A DNA stretch of 12,179 nt from Candidatus Latescibacterota bacterium (GCA_016209865.1 JACQVL010000352.1:1-12179); one strand, 5' to 3'; counted from the stretch's first letter, positions 1-6,073 are shown. The notes: a model not told the origin generated them from the letters alone. A program made the numbers and translations.

Positions 1-359
1 GGATTGGCTTACTACATGTTGGTATCAATATTTGGTTATGGCCCATATATAGTGGTAATCCGCACTGAACAAGCCCATCAAGTCAACTGAGGGACAACAC
101 CCGATCCTGGACAATGCTCAGAAAGCCCTGCGTCGTAAACAGCCACATGGATGAAGCTCCTGTCTCGGCGGGCGATGTGTCAGGCTTGACGTCTGAAGGA
201 CACGGATCGTCTCAAGAGTCGTCGACGATCGTCTCGACCGGTTCCTTTCGATCTTAGCTCGGCAGCGGCTGCTCTGCTGAACCGCGCGGTGGGCCACCGT
301 CGGGATTACCATGGGACAACTGGCTGGAACCTTTGCGCGCAAGCCGACCGAACCCGGCT
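1..359. other. Left-edge stretch without a convincing gene
   Basis: I see no gene here. The first 90 bases are richer in A and T than the rest of the window and are open in plus frame 1 up to a TGA at 88-90; the 29 encoded residues are hydrophobic in the middle and could be the end of a membrane protein that starts left of the window, but nothing confirms it. From 91 to 359 there is only an arginine- and serine-rich minus-strand frame with no family resemblance. A 9-bp direct repeat GATCGTCTC lies at 205-213 and 227-235. Confidence 0.5.
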
Positions 360-360
360 T
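341..360 (-). terminator. Hairpin abutting the toxin stop codon, weak terminator candidate
   Basis: AAGCCG (341-346) and CGGCTT (355-360) form a 6-bp stem with an 8-base loop. On the minus strand the stem begins at the last base of the DUF3368 toxin stop codon. No T-run follows in either direction, so it is not a classical intrinsic terminator; it could still slow 3' decay or end transcription with Rho. Confidence 0.2.
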
Positions 361-851
361 CATTCCCCGATAAGCGCCAGAGCTTGATTCATGACCGATC
401 CAGACAGGTACAAGCCGGAGAGCCGTAACCGTTCAAGAATGGGACGAGCGGCCGGGATTCTGCCACGCTGCTTGGCTGTGAGGATCAGTCCGAGCGTCCC
501 GCGGACTGGAATCCCCAGGGTCGCCGCACAGCGGCGAGCCGCCAGATCGTCTATGATAGCTTCAGTCCCTGGGTGCGCATGAGCCCACGCCAGTACAGCG
601 GATTCGCCAGGACCGAGATCCCAGACCTGAATCAGATGGGGAATGGGTGGCGGTTCGACAACGATTAGCCACGCAGTTTGCTCAAGTGCTTGAACCGTGG
701 GATCAGTGGGACCTCGGCGCTGAATCTCGGCCACCACCGGGGCGGGCACGACGAGTTCCGGGCCCATGACCTGGAAGAGATCGAGGAATCCCCCGCGCGC
801 GAACAAAATCAACGGTGACGCATTGACGACGGGGCGTGCCGGGTCAGCCAC
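360..851 (-). CDS. DUF3368 family PIN-like toxin
   Basis: A 163-residue protein of the DUF3368 family, PIN-like putative ribonuclease toxins that pair with UPF0175 antitoxins in type II modules. Visible family marks are VVNASPLI at residues 8-15 (Asn10 where classical PIN domains have the first Asp, which as far as I recall is common in DUF3368), VVAEI with Glu42, the LGPGESAVLA stretch with Glu83, IIDD with Asp101 and Asp102, and the GTLGLILTAKQRG block at 118-130. Length matches the family. The start is a GTG (849-851) that overlaps the antitoxin's last 8 bases, so the two are translationally coupled. The acidic residues of the PIN-like active site are present, so the toxin looks intact. 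RNA cleavage is inferred from the fold and untested here. Confidence 0.85.
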   Translation of the reverse strand: MADPARPVVNASPLILFARGGFLDLFQVMGPELVVPAPVVAEIQRRGPTDPTVQALEQTAWLIVVEPPPIPHLIQVWDLGPGESAVLAWAHAHPGTEAIIDDLAARRCAATLGIPVRGTLGLILTAKQRGRIPAARPILERLRLSGLYLSGSVMNQALALIGE

Positions 852-1095
852 GGGCCAGCTCTCGCTTCAGATCCTCCAGGTCCACGACAAAGCTCTCCAC
901 CTGCTCGCGAGCGAGGGCCAGGAGAAAGTCGGTGCGGTCCAATCCGGCGATGTCGGCGGCCTTTTCTTGGGAAACCTCCCCCCGGGTGTACCAGTAGATG
1001 GCGGCGGCCAAGCGCAGCTCGCGCACAAACTCATCCGGGGAACGGCGTAACGCAGAAAACACGTCTTCGGGCAGATCGAAGGTAACCGTCGGCAT
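844..1095 (-). CDS. UPF0175 family antitoxin
   Basis: An 83-residue UPF0175 protein. It opens with the beta-strand MPTVTFDLPEDVF, followed by the helical block DEFVRELRLAAAIYWYTRG (residues 21-39) and a helix-turn-helix-like segment VSQEKAADIAGLDRTDFLLAL (41-61), the layout of small DNA-binding antitoxins. It should neutralise the downstream DUF3368 toxin and probably represses its own operon. I chose the ATG at 1093-1095: GGAG lies 7 bases upstream, and the family N-terminus begins exactly here. The upstream in-frame extension (to 1173) crosses the likely promoter and shows no family similarity. The stop overlaps the toxin start by 8 bp. Confidence 0.87.
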   Translation of the reverse strand: MPTVTFDLPEDVFSALRRSPDEFVRELRLAAAIYWYTRGEVSQEKAADIAGLDRTDFLLALAREQVESFVVDLEDLKRELARG

Positions 1096-1144
1096 GGGAG
1101 ACTCCACACATGAGATGCTGGACGACTCGATGGAGATACATTTT

Positions 1145-1173
1145 AGCATACACCATGCCGCCCACCCTGTCAA
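1145..1173 (-). promoter_or_regulatory. Sigma70 promoter of the UPF0175/DUF3368 operon
   Basis: On the minus strand a perfect -35 TTGACA (1168-1173), a 17-bp spacer and a -10 TATGCT (1145-1150) precede the antitoxin. An alternative extended -10, TGC followed by TAAAAT (1140-1145), overlaps it. Transcription would begin near 1138, leaving a leader of roughly 40 bases to the ATG at 1095. Confidence 0.65.
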
Positions 1174-1181
1174 CTCTTTTC

Positions 1182-1198
1182 TCCCCCCAGAGGGGGGA
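1182..1198. repeat. Perfect G/C hairpin in the divergent spacer
   Basis: TCCCCCC (1182-1188), loop AGA and GGGGGGA (1192-1198) form a perfect 7-bp stem. It sits 9 bp upstream of the antitoxin promoter's -35 box. Neither side has a T-run, so it is unlikely to be an intrinsic terminator. It may be a dispersed REP-like repeat or an operator. Confidence 0.5.
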
Positions 1199-1285
1199 TC
1201 GCTCCTGGCTGAACGGCCGTGATGACTGTCTCCCGCGTGACGCGCATCGGATCCACACCGGAGACGGGCGTGGAGACGGGGCGAA

Positions 1286-1335
1286 AAGGGGAAGGAGCCG
1301 CTTCAATGACCGCAGCGGTCACGCGGTCTCCCCTT
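1286..1335. promoter_or_regulatory. Nested inverted repeats upstream of the MNT/HEPN promoter
   Basis: An inner perfect palindrome TGACCGC-A-GCGGTCA (1307-1321) is enclosed by complementary arms AAGGGGA (1286-1292) and TCCCCTT (1329-1335). The outer arm ends 9 bases before the -35 box of the plus-strand promoter. The position suits an operator bound by one of the antitoxins, as toxin-antitoxin operons are usually autoregulated; the binding protein is a guess. Confidence 0.35.
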
Positions 1336-1344
1336 CAATTTGAG

Positions 1345-1373
1345 TTGACATCGTGGTCTCAATACGGTATCCT
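1345..1373 (+). promoter_or_regulatory. Sigma70 promoter of the MNT/HEPN operon
   Basis: A perfect -35 TTGACA (1345-1350), a 17-bp spacer and a -10 TATCCT (1368-1373). Transcription would start near 1380, about 60 bases before the ATG at 1440. This placement argues against the earlier in-frame GTG at 1353, which lies inside the promoter. Confidence 0.7.
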
Positions 1374-1439
1374 GTTCTTACGGAATATGGGGCCCGGTTC
1401 ACTGACCTCGGTTCGTGGCTCGACGTTGACACTTCGACC

Positions 1440-1802
1440 ATGCCATCATTCGATACACTTAAGACGCTCACCACGACGCAACGTCAGGCGTTACAGGCCG
1501 TCGCGCGCAGACTCCAGGCGGAATTTGAGCTGGAGGCGCTCATCCTCTATGGCTCAGTCATTCGGGGCGAGGCCGATGAGGAATCCGATCTCGACGTGCT
1601 CGTCCTGACCACCACACCCCTACCCCGGTCTGTGCGACATCGAATCACGGATATTGTCTTTGAGATCAATCTCCAGTACGGGACGAATATCAGTACGGTG
1701 GTCGTCGACCGGGTCACGTGGGAATCCGGCCCCTTCTCGGTGCTCCCGATTCATGACACGATTCTGGCAGAAGGGATCCGCTTCTCACCGGTTCCTGACT
1801 AA
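1440..1802 (+). CDS. MNT-domain nucleotidyltransferase, antitoxin of a HEPN/MNT module
   Basis: A 120-residue minimal nucleotidyltransferase (MNT). The GSx10DxD signature is complete: Gly38-Ser39, ten residues, then Asp50-Leu-Asp52, with a third acidic residue at Asp90 in STVVVD. An intact triad suggests an active enzyme. In characterised HEPN/MNT pairs (type VII, MntA of Shewanella) the MNT protein transfers AMP groups to a tyrosine of the HEPN toxin and so neutralises it; that role is inferred here. The start at 1440 is preferred because the promoter's -10 box lies at 1368-1373 and the in-frame GTG at 1353 would be untranscribed. No clear Shine-Dalgarno precedes it. The HEPN partner begins 30 bases downstream in the same orientation. 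Confidence 0.85.
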   Translation: MPSFDTLKTLTTTQRQALQAVARRLQAEFELEALILYGSVIRGEADEESDLDVLVLTTTPLPRSVRHRITDIVFEINLQYGTNISTVVVDRVTWESGPFSVLPIHDTILAEGIRFSPVPD

Positions 1803-1832
1803 CATCAGAGGCGTGCAGCGAGGCGAAGTGCG

Positions 1833-2249
1833 ATGAAGTCGGAGGCCCAGCGTGCTCATGTCGTGCGGTATTGGTGGGCCCAAGCGCACGCGAGCCTGGC
1901 GTCGGCGCGACGAGAACTTGAGGCGGGAGTGCCGACCTTTGCGATCAATCGGCTCTACTATGCCGCCTTCTATGGGGTCAGTGCCGCGTTACTGGATCGG
2001 CAGAAGGCCTTTCGGAAACATACCGGCGTGCGCGCGGCGTTCCATCGAGAATTCATGAAGACGGGCCTGCTCGATGTCGAATGGGGTAAGTTCTATGACC
2101 AGCTGTTTGAAGACCGGCATGAGGGCGACTACATCGCGTTAATGACCTTCGACAGCGCGTACGTCGAACAGCAGTTGACCCGGTGTACGCAATTCTTAGA
2201 GAGGCTTCGGCCCTTGATCGCGTCACTGGCTGATGGACACTCACCCTGA
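1833..2249 (+). CDS. HEPN domain protein, toxin of the HEPN/MNT module
   Basis: A 138-residue all-helical HEPN-domain protein of the COG1895 type. Family marks are WWAQAHASLASARRELE (residues 14-30), INRLYYAAFYGVSAALL (38-54), the FRKHTGVRAAFH block (60-71) and the RHEGDY motif (95-100). HEPN proteins are often ribonuclease toxins with an RX4-6H active site. Here no clean RX4-6H is visible at the usual C-terminal position: the arginine (Arg95) is followed by Asp99-Tyr100. This may be a subfamily feature, and Tyr100 may correspond to the tyrosine that MntA modifies. The start ATG has GAGG 9 bases upstream. It is the second gene behind the promoter at 1345-1373, with 30 bases between the genes. 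Confidence 0.82.
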   Translation: MKSEAQRAHVVRYWWAQAHASLASARRELEAGVPTFAINRLYYAAFYGVSAALLDRQKAFRKHTGVRAAFHREFMKTGLLDVEWGKFYDQLFEDRHEGDYIALMTFDSAYVEQQLTRCTQFLERLRPLIASLADGHSP

Positions 2250-2423
2250 ACGGGGGATTCCTGCTCGCATTGACCCTGTAGCAGAATTGTAGCAGATGGT
2301 CCACCAATAGGGGCAACTTTCAGCAAGCAACCGCAACTCAATCGAAGTGTGGATATGAGAGATAAGACGAAAGACACCAATGAAATATCAAGTGCTGCAA
2401 GGCGATGCATCACAGGAATGTCT
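2250..2423. other. Non-coding stretch at the island end, with a short direct repeat
   Basis: No gene is visible between the HEPN stop and the tRNA remnant. TGTAGCAGA occurs at 2277-2285 and again at 2288-2296, an 11-bp period, about one helical turn. Tandem 9-10 bp repeats near a tRNA attachment site recall integrase arm-binding sites, but two copies are thin evidence. Short open frames here are interrupted and match nothing I recognise. Confidence 0.4.
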
Positions 2424-2480
2424 CTGTCTTGAGGGGGCAGTGGGCGTAAGCCTGTCCGGGTTCGAATCCCGGCTTCGGCA
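2424..2480 (+). pseudogene. 3' half of a tRNA-Leu(GAG) gene, likely attachment-site remnant
   Basis: The sequence folds as the 3' part of a class II tRNA. The anticodon stem CTGTC (2424-2428) pairs with GGCAG (2436-2440) around the loop TTGAGGG, whose centre gives the anticodon GAG (2431-2433, leucine). A long variable arm follows (2441-2455, GGGC/GCCT stem), then the T arm CCGGG-TTCGAAT-CCCGG (2456-2472) and the acceptor strand CTTCGGC plus discriminator A (2473-2480). The matching 5' acceptor strand (GCCGAAG) and D arm are absent upstream, so this is not a complete gene. No CCA is encoded. Remnants running from the anticodon arm to the 3' end are typical of tyrosine-integrase attachment sites in tRNA genes. 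Confidence 0.8.
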
Positions 2481-2491
2481 TGTTGAGAGAC

Positions 2492-2526
2492 AAGCACTTA
2501 GATCATCGTGATCTGGGTGCTTTTTT
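2492..2526 (+). terminator. Strong intrinsic terminator behind the tRNA remnant
   Basis: AAGCACTTAGATCA (2492-2505) pairs over 14 positions with TGATCTGGGTGCTT (2509-2522), including two T-G wobbles, around a 3-base loop, and ends in a T-run (2521-2526). It lies 11 bases after the tRNA 3' end and is probably the original terminator of that tRNA gene, which makes DNA to its right the likely original chromosome. Confidence 0.88.
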
Positions 2527-2629
2527 GTTGGAGAAGAAGAGATTGTGACTGATTGATCAAACAAAGCCTATTCCAGTCAAATAGAGAGGGCGCTATCGTC
2601 TTTGTCGAGGTTCTGGCCTTGTGTTCCTC

Positions 2630-3766
2630 TCAGCGTGGTGCGACCCGGAATCGGGTGACGACCTCGTCATTCAACTCGAACCCCAGGCCTGGGCGACGGG
2701 GCACGTCGATGAAGCCGTCCGGATCGACCTGGATAGGTGGGACCAACAACTCCGAGATGATGGGGGAATCCGGAAACGCCATCGGCGTCTCGAAGTACGG
2801 CATATTGGGCAGTACCGCGGCCAGGTGGAGTTCTGCCGCCACGCCGACCATGTGGCACCAGGCATGGGGCACGCAGATCAACCCCCGACGATAGGCAGCT
2901 TCCGCGATCCGGGTGATCTCCCGCATCCCGCCCGACCGGACTGCGCTGGGCTGGACGACGTCCACCCGGCCTTTCTCCATGATCTCGTCAAACTCGAACC
3001 GGGTGGTGAACCCCCAATCCCCGATCGCGATGCGGGTGTCCACCGCATCTGCCAGCCGGGCATACCCGGCCAGGTTGTCGGCGGGCAGCGGGGCTTCGAT
3101 GAAGAACGGCCGGTACAGCTCGAGCGCCCGGATGGTGGCGAGCGCCTGGCCCACGTCCGACCAGTGGTTCTGGACATCGATCAGCAAGTCCCGCTCCTCG
3201 CCGATCGTTTCACGTACCGCCCGGACGATCTCGACATCATGCTGGACGCTCACATGCGCGAACCCGCCCGGCCATTCCTCTAATTTCATCGCCCGAAACC
3301 CCCGGTCACGGGCCAGCGCAAACCGTTCGACGATCTCCGGGATCGTGTCCCCCGGTGGGTAGACGGTCGCGTACGGGACGACCTTGGATTTGACCTCCCC
3401 CCGGTCGCGCACGGTGCAGCAGGCCGTCCAGATGAGGTCACAGACCGGTCTGCCGAGGGCTTTCCCGGCGAGATCCCACAGGGCGGTCTCGACCGCGCCG
3501 ATGGCGGCGATCGTCACCCCGCGCCGGCCGAACAGGCCGGTGGCGGCGTACATCTTCTGCCAGAGCCGCTCGACCTGCAGGGGGTCCTCGCCGTGGAGGA
3601 GGTCCTGCAGGCCGCCGTCGGTGCGGAGGATGGCCTCGATGACCAGGGCGGGGGATTCCGCCTGTCCGATCCCAGTGAGGCCGTCATCGGTGTGCACGCG
3701 CACCAAGGTCTCCTGAGCCGCGCCAGGATCGACCAGATGAATCGTCTCGAGATGGGTGATCCGCAT
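2630..3766 (-). CDS. Mandelate racemase/muconate lactonizing family protein (enolase superfamily)
   Basis: A 378-residue enolase-superfamily protein of normal length: N-terminal capping domain (about 1-125, with TDDGLTGIGQAES at 27-38), then the TIM barrel and a C-terminal DVPRRPGLGFEL return strand. These enzymes bind Mg2+ and abstract the alpha proton of a carboxylate, commonly as sugar-acid dehydratases or racemases. Expected landmarks are Lys161, metal ligands Asp197 and Glu224, and the general base His301 in VPHAWCH. Three positions are unusual: the second Lys of the KxK motif is Glu163, the third metal ligand is Asp250 rather than Glu, and the Asp that normally pairs with the catalytic His is Ser274. 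It is last in a six-gene operon, 37 bp after the M81 gene. The substrate cannot be named. Confidence 0.85.
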   Translation of the reverse strand: MRITHLETIHLVDPGAAQETLVRVHTDDGLTGIGQAESPALVIEAILRTDGGLQDLLHGEDPLQVERLWQKMYAATGLFGRRGVTIAAIGAVETALWDLAGKALGRPVCDLIWTACCTVRDRGEVKSKVVPYATVYPPGDTIPEIVERFALARDRGFRAMKLEEWPGGFAHVSVQHDVEIVRAVRETIGEERDLLIDVQNHWSDVGQALATIRALELYRPFFIEAPLPADNLAGYARLADAVDTRIAIGDWGFTTRFEFDEIMEKGRVDVVQPSAVRSGGMREITRIAEAAYRRGLICVPHAWCHMVGVAAELHLAAVLPNMPYFETPMAFPDSPIISELLVPPIQVDPDGFIDVPRRPGLGFELNDEVVTRFRVAPR

Positions 3767-3803
3767 GAAGGGGACCCCTTTCTGCTCTCAGTGTACTCGG
3801 GAT

Positions 3804-5270
3804 TTACATCTCGTCAAAGGGATACAGCTTGCGCCCCAATCGGTGGAACGCCAGTTTGCCGTGTGCCGGGTTATGCACACTCGGTTCTGCGACGACAAAG
3901 ATCGCCCCGGCCCAGGCTTCGAACCCCGCCCGGAAATGCGCCGCCGATTTGACGCCGATATACTTCATCGTCCGCGGGTCCAGACCGAGCGTTCGCGCAA
4001 ACGCGGTATCGAAGGGCTGCTCACGCCGACTGACCAGCAGCACGTGAATCTCCCCGTACTGGATGTGCGCGGAAGCCCCCATGTTCCCCTTCAGTCCAGC
4101 ATACATCGGGCCATCATAGGAGAAATGCCCCTCTGAAAGCGCTTTCACTTCAACTCCCATCCTGCACGGTGCTCCCTGCAGTGGAGAGGACTTTCCCCCT
4201 ACCTCCAGGTCCAGGGTCGCTCCGACGCCCGCCTTCTGGCAGTGCGCCACCGCTTCCGGATCGACGATATACAGCACGCAGGCATCCTCCAACCCGGCGT
4301 CCAGGAAGCTCTGCAGCATCCCGGTGCTGTCACCGGGCGACCCTCCCCCGGTATTGTCATCCCGGTCTGCAAAGATGACCGGAAACACGCCGGCGCGTTG
4401 CGCTTGCTCGATGGCCTCACGGGTGGATGGCCGGTCGAGCTGCCAGTCCGCCCGGCGCGCGAAGATCCATTCCCCTAACTCATCGGCATACGCCCGGGCC
4501 AATGACCGGTCATTCTCCGTGACGATATACACCGACGCGCCCATGTCCGGCACGTCTGCCAGGGGATAACACGTGGCAATCGACCCGCAGACCACTCCGG
4601 GCCGGGCTTCGATGCGATGCAATTCCGCGATAGCCTCACGCATGGGAGGATGAGCAGTGACCTGGTTCATGCCCCAGACCATCGGAATTTGGTGCAAGGC
4701 CATGATCGGGCGGAGGCCATCCCGGTGGATTCGGACGAGCACGTCGGCGCATTCCCGTCCGCGCGCCGCCATATCGATCTCCGGGTAGGTCTCCCGTCCG
4801 ATCAACGCATCCGCCATCTCTACCATGCGACGGGACACGTTGGCGTGAATGTCCAGTTGTCCGACGATCGGCACCCGCGGCCCGACCAGCTCGCGCACGG
4901 CGCCCAGGATGTGGCCTTCTCCGTCGTCGATTCCTTCCGCCACCATGGAGCCGTGCAACTCCAGCAGGACGCCGTCAATCCGGCCAGCCGCAGCGATGCC
5001 CCGGAGCAGGTCATCCAGAATGGTATCAAAGATCTCTCGCGGAGTGGGTCCGCTCGGCTGTGGCTCTGCATAGACGGTGGGGATGAGTTCAAACCCATGC
5101 GCTTCTGCCCCTTCAATAAACCCTCCTATCGGGGTATTCGCATGACGGAAGACGTCGAGAATCTCCTGCCCATGCAGGTACCCAAACCGCTCGTGATAAC
5201 TGTCCCAGGTGGTGAGCACCGGGGTGAAGGTGCTGGTTTCGTGGCTGATTGCGCCCGTGACCACTCGCAT
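3804..5270 (-). CDS. M81 family metallopeptidase (MlrC-like)
   Basis: A 488-residue protein covering both halves of the M81/MlrC family: N-terminal metallohydrolase domain (about 1-290) and C-terminal MlrC domain (about 298-480). Motifs include SHETSTF (9-15), LLELHGSM (102-109), QLDIHAN (138-144) and DNTGGGSPGDST (305-316). The founding member, MlrC, is a zinc enzyme that cleaves linearised microcystin and its tetrapeptide; most homologues lie in catabolic clusters with unknown substrates, so toxin degradation should not be assumed. Glu11, His106, Asp140 and His142 are the probable metal or catalytic residues. The usual TYPH(I/V)D motif reads TYPEID (161-166), with Glu164 replacing the histidine. 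AAGGAG lies 8 bases before the ATG. The upstream isomerase gene ends 36 bp away. Confidence 0.9.
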   Translation of the reverse strand: MRVVTGAISHETSTFTPVLTTWDSYHERFGYLHGQEILDVFRHANTPIGGFIEGAEAHGFELIPTVYAEPQPSGPTPREIFDTILDDLLRGIAAAGRIDGVLLELHGSMVAEGIDDGEGHILGAVRELVGPRVPIVGQLDIHANVSRRMVEMADALIGRETYPEIDMAARGRECADVLVRIHRDGLRPIMALHQIPMVWGMNQVTAHPPMREAIAELHRIEARPGVVCGSIATCYPLADVPDMGASVYIVTENDRSLARAYADELGEWIFARRADWQLDRPSTREAIEQAQRAGVFPVIFADRDDNTGGGSPGDSTGMLQSFLDAGLEDACVLYIVDPEAVAHCQKAGVGATLDLEVGGKSSPLQGAPCRMGVEVKALSEGHFSYDGPMYAGLKGNMGASAHIQYGEIHVLLVSRREQPFDTAFARTLGLDPRTMKYIGVKSAAHFRAGFEAWAGAIFVVAEPSVHNPAHGKLAFHRLGRKLYPFDEM

Positions 5271-5306
5271 GTCAACTGCTCCTTAAAGAGAGAAAGAGCG
5301 CACGAT

Positions 5307-6059
5307 CTATTTGCCCATCTGCCTGAGGGTGTGGAGGCAGCGCTCGACACACTCTAAGGGTGGAGAGGCATAGCTCTCCTGCTCCACGATATACCATTCC
5401 GTCCCGCCCACCCCCTCACACAGCCGGAAGACCTCGTCCCACGGGACGTCCCCCTCCCCGATCAGCGCCGTCTCGTTGGTCGCCGAGTACTCCTTGAGGT
5501 GCACCGTGACGGCGCGGCCAGGGTACCGTTCCAGGAAGGGGAGGACCTGGGCACCTCCGTGGAGCGCGTTCCCTATGTCCACCTGCATGATCACCGCCGG
5601 GTCGGTGTGCCCGAAGAAGGTGTCCCAGGGTAATTCGCCTTCCAGCGGTTGAAACTCTACAGTGTGGTTGTGATAGCCGGGGCGCATCCCGTATGGGCGC
5701 AGGCGCTCCGCGATGCCGTTCATCAGCCGGGCCGTCTCCAGCCACGCCGCCCGCGAGCTGCGCCGCGCTTCGGGCAACCCCGGCACGATGAGCAGGCGGT
5801 TGCCGAGCGTCTGATGGAACTCGACACTCCGGTCGAGTTCCGGCCCCAGCAGCGTGTCGAGACTGACGTGGGCCCCGGCGACCCGCAGGCCCAGGTCGTC
5901 CAGCATCGTCCGGAGGGTGGCGGCCTCGAAGCCGTAATACCCGGCAAACTCCACGCCGTCGTACCCCATCTTGGCGACGGCCGACAGGGTGCCGGGGAGA
6001 TCGCGGGCACAGTCCTGGCGTACCGAATACAGTTGCAGCGCGATCGGGAGACGTGCCAT
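5307..6059 (-). CDS. Sugar phosphate isomerase/epimerase family protein (AP endonuclease 2 fold)
   Basis: A 250-residue TIM-barrel protein of the xylose-isomerase-like family (IolE, D-tagatose 3-epimerase, Nfo relatives). Family marks are IALQLYSVRQD (6-16), MGYDGVEFAGYYG (31-43), the YHNHTVEF stretch (129-136), MQVDIGN (159-164), VTVHLKEYS (184-192) and WYIVEQESY (222-230). Probable metal ligands are Glu135, Asp161, His187 and Glu226, all present. It likely isomerises or epimerises a sugar, keto-inositol or similar polyol. I start it at the ATG 6057-6059, because AAAGGAG (6067-6073) is 7 bases away; the ATG at 6065 would be too close. PhyH lies 72 bp upstream and M81 36 bp downstream. The substrate is unknown. 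Confidence 0.88.
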   Translation of the reverse strand: MARLPIALQLYSVRQDCARDLPGTLSAVAKMGYDGVEFAGYYGFEAATLRTMLDDLGLRVAGAHVSLDTLLGPELDRSVEFHQTLGNRLLIVPGLPEARRSSRAAWLETARLMNGIAERLRPYGMRPGYHNHTVEFQPLEGELPWDTFFGHTDPAVIMQVDIGNALHGGAQVLPFLERYPGRAVTVHLKEYSATNETALIGEGDVPWDEVFRLCEGVGGTEWYIVEQESYASPPLECVERCLHTLRQMGK

Positions 6060-6066
6060 CGTCATG

Positions 6067-6073
6067 CTCCTTT
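6067..6073 (-). promoter_or_regulatory. Ribosome binding site that fixes the isomerase start
   Basis: AAAGGAG on the minus strand. It leaves 7 bases to the ATG at 6059 but only one to the ATG at 6065, so the shorter protein beginning MARLPI is favoured. Confidence 0.7.

Noticed and set aside
1-90. Open plus frame with hydrophobic residues ending at TGA 88-90
   Set aside because: Only 29 residues are visible and no family pattern can be recognised; it could be the end of a membrane protein but is not supportable alone.
118-363. Minus-strand frame of 81 residues
   Set aside because: Arg/Ser-rich composition, no family pattern, overlaps the stop region of the toxin and has no ribosome binding site that I can see.
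1353-1439. Upstream GTG extension of the MNT gene
   Set aside because: It lies within the TTGACA/TATCCT promoter and adds residues not seen in MNT proteins.
2396-2480. Complete tRNA-Leu gene
   Set aside because: The 5' acceptor strand GCCGAAG and a D arm are absent at the needed distance, so only the 3' half can be supported.
2129-2497. Minus-strand frame of 122 residues across the tRNA remnant
   Set aside because: It is the antisense of HEPN and tRNA sequence; the stretch ending in AGIRTRTG is a well-known artefact of reading tRNA T arms backward.
3768-3780. Palindrome AAGGGG-A-CCCCTT before the enolase-superfamily start
   Set aside because: A single-base loop cannot form a stable hairpin; it probably reflects the G-rich ribosome binding region.
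4617-5357. Plus-strand frame of 246 residues
   Set aside because: Antisense shadow of the M81 gene, with His/Arg/Pro-rich composition and no motif.
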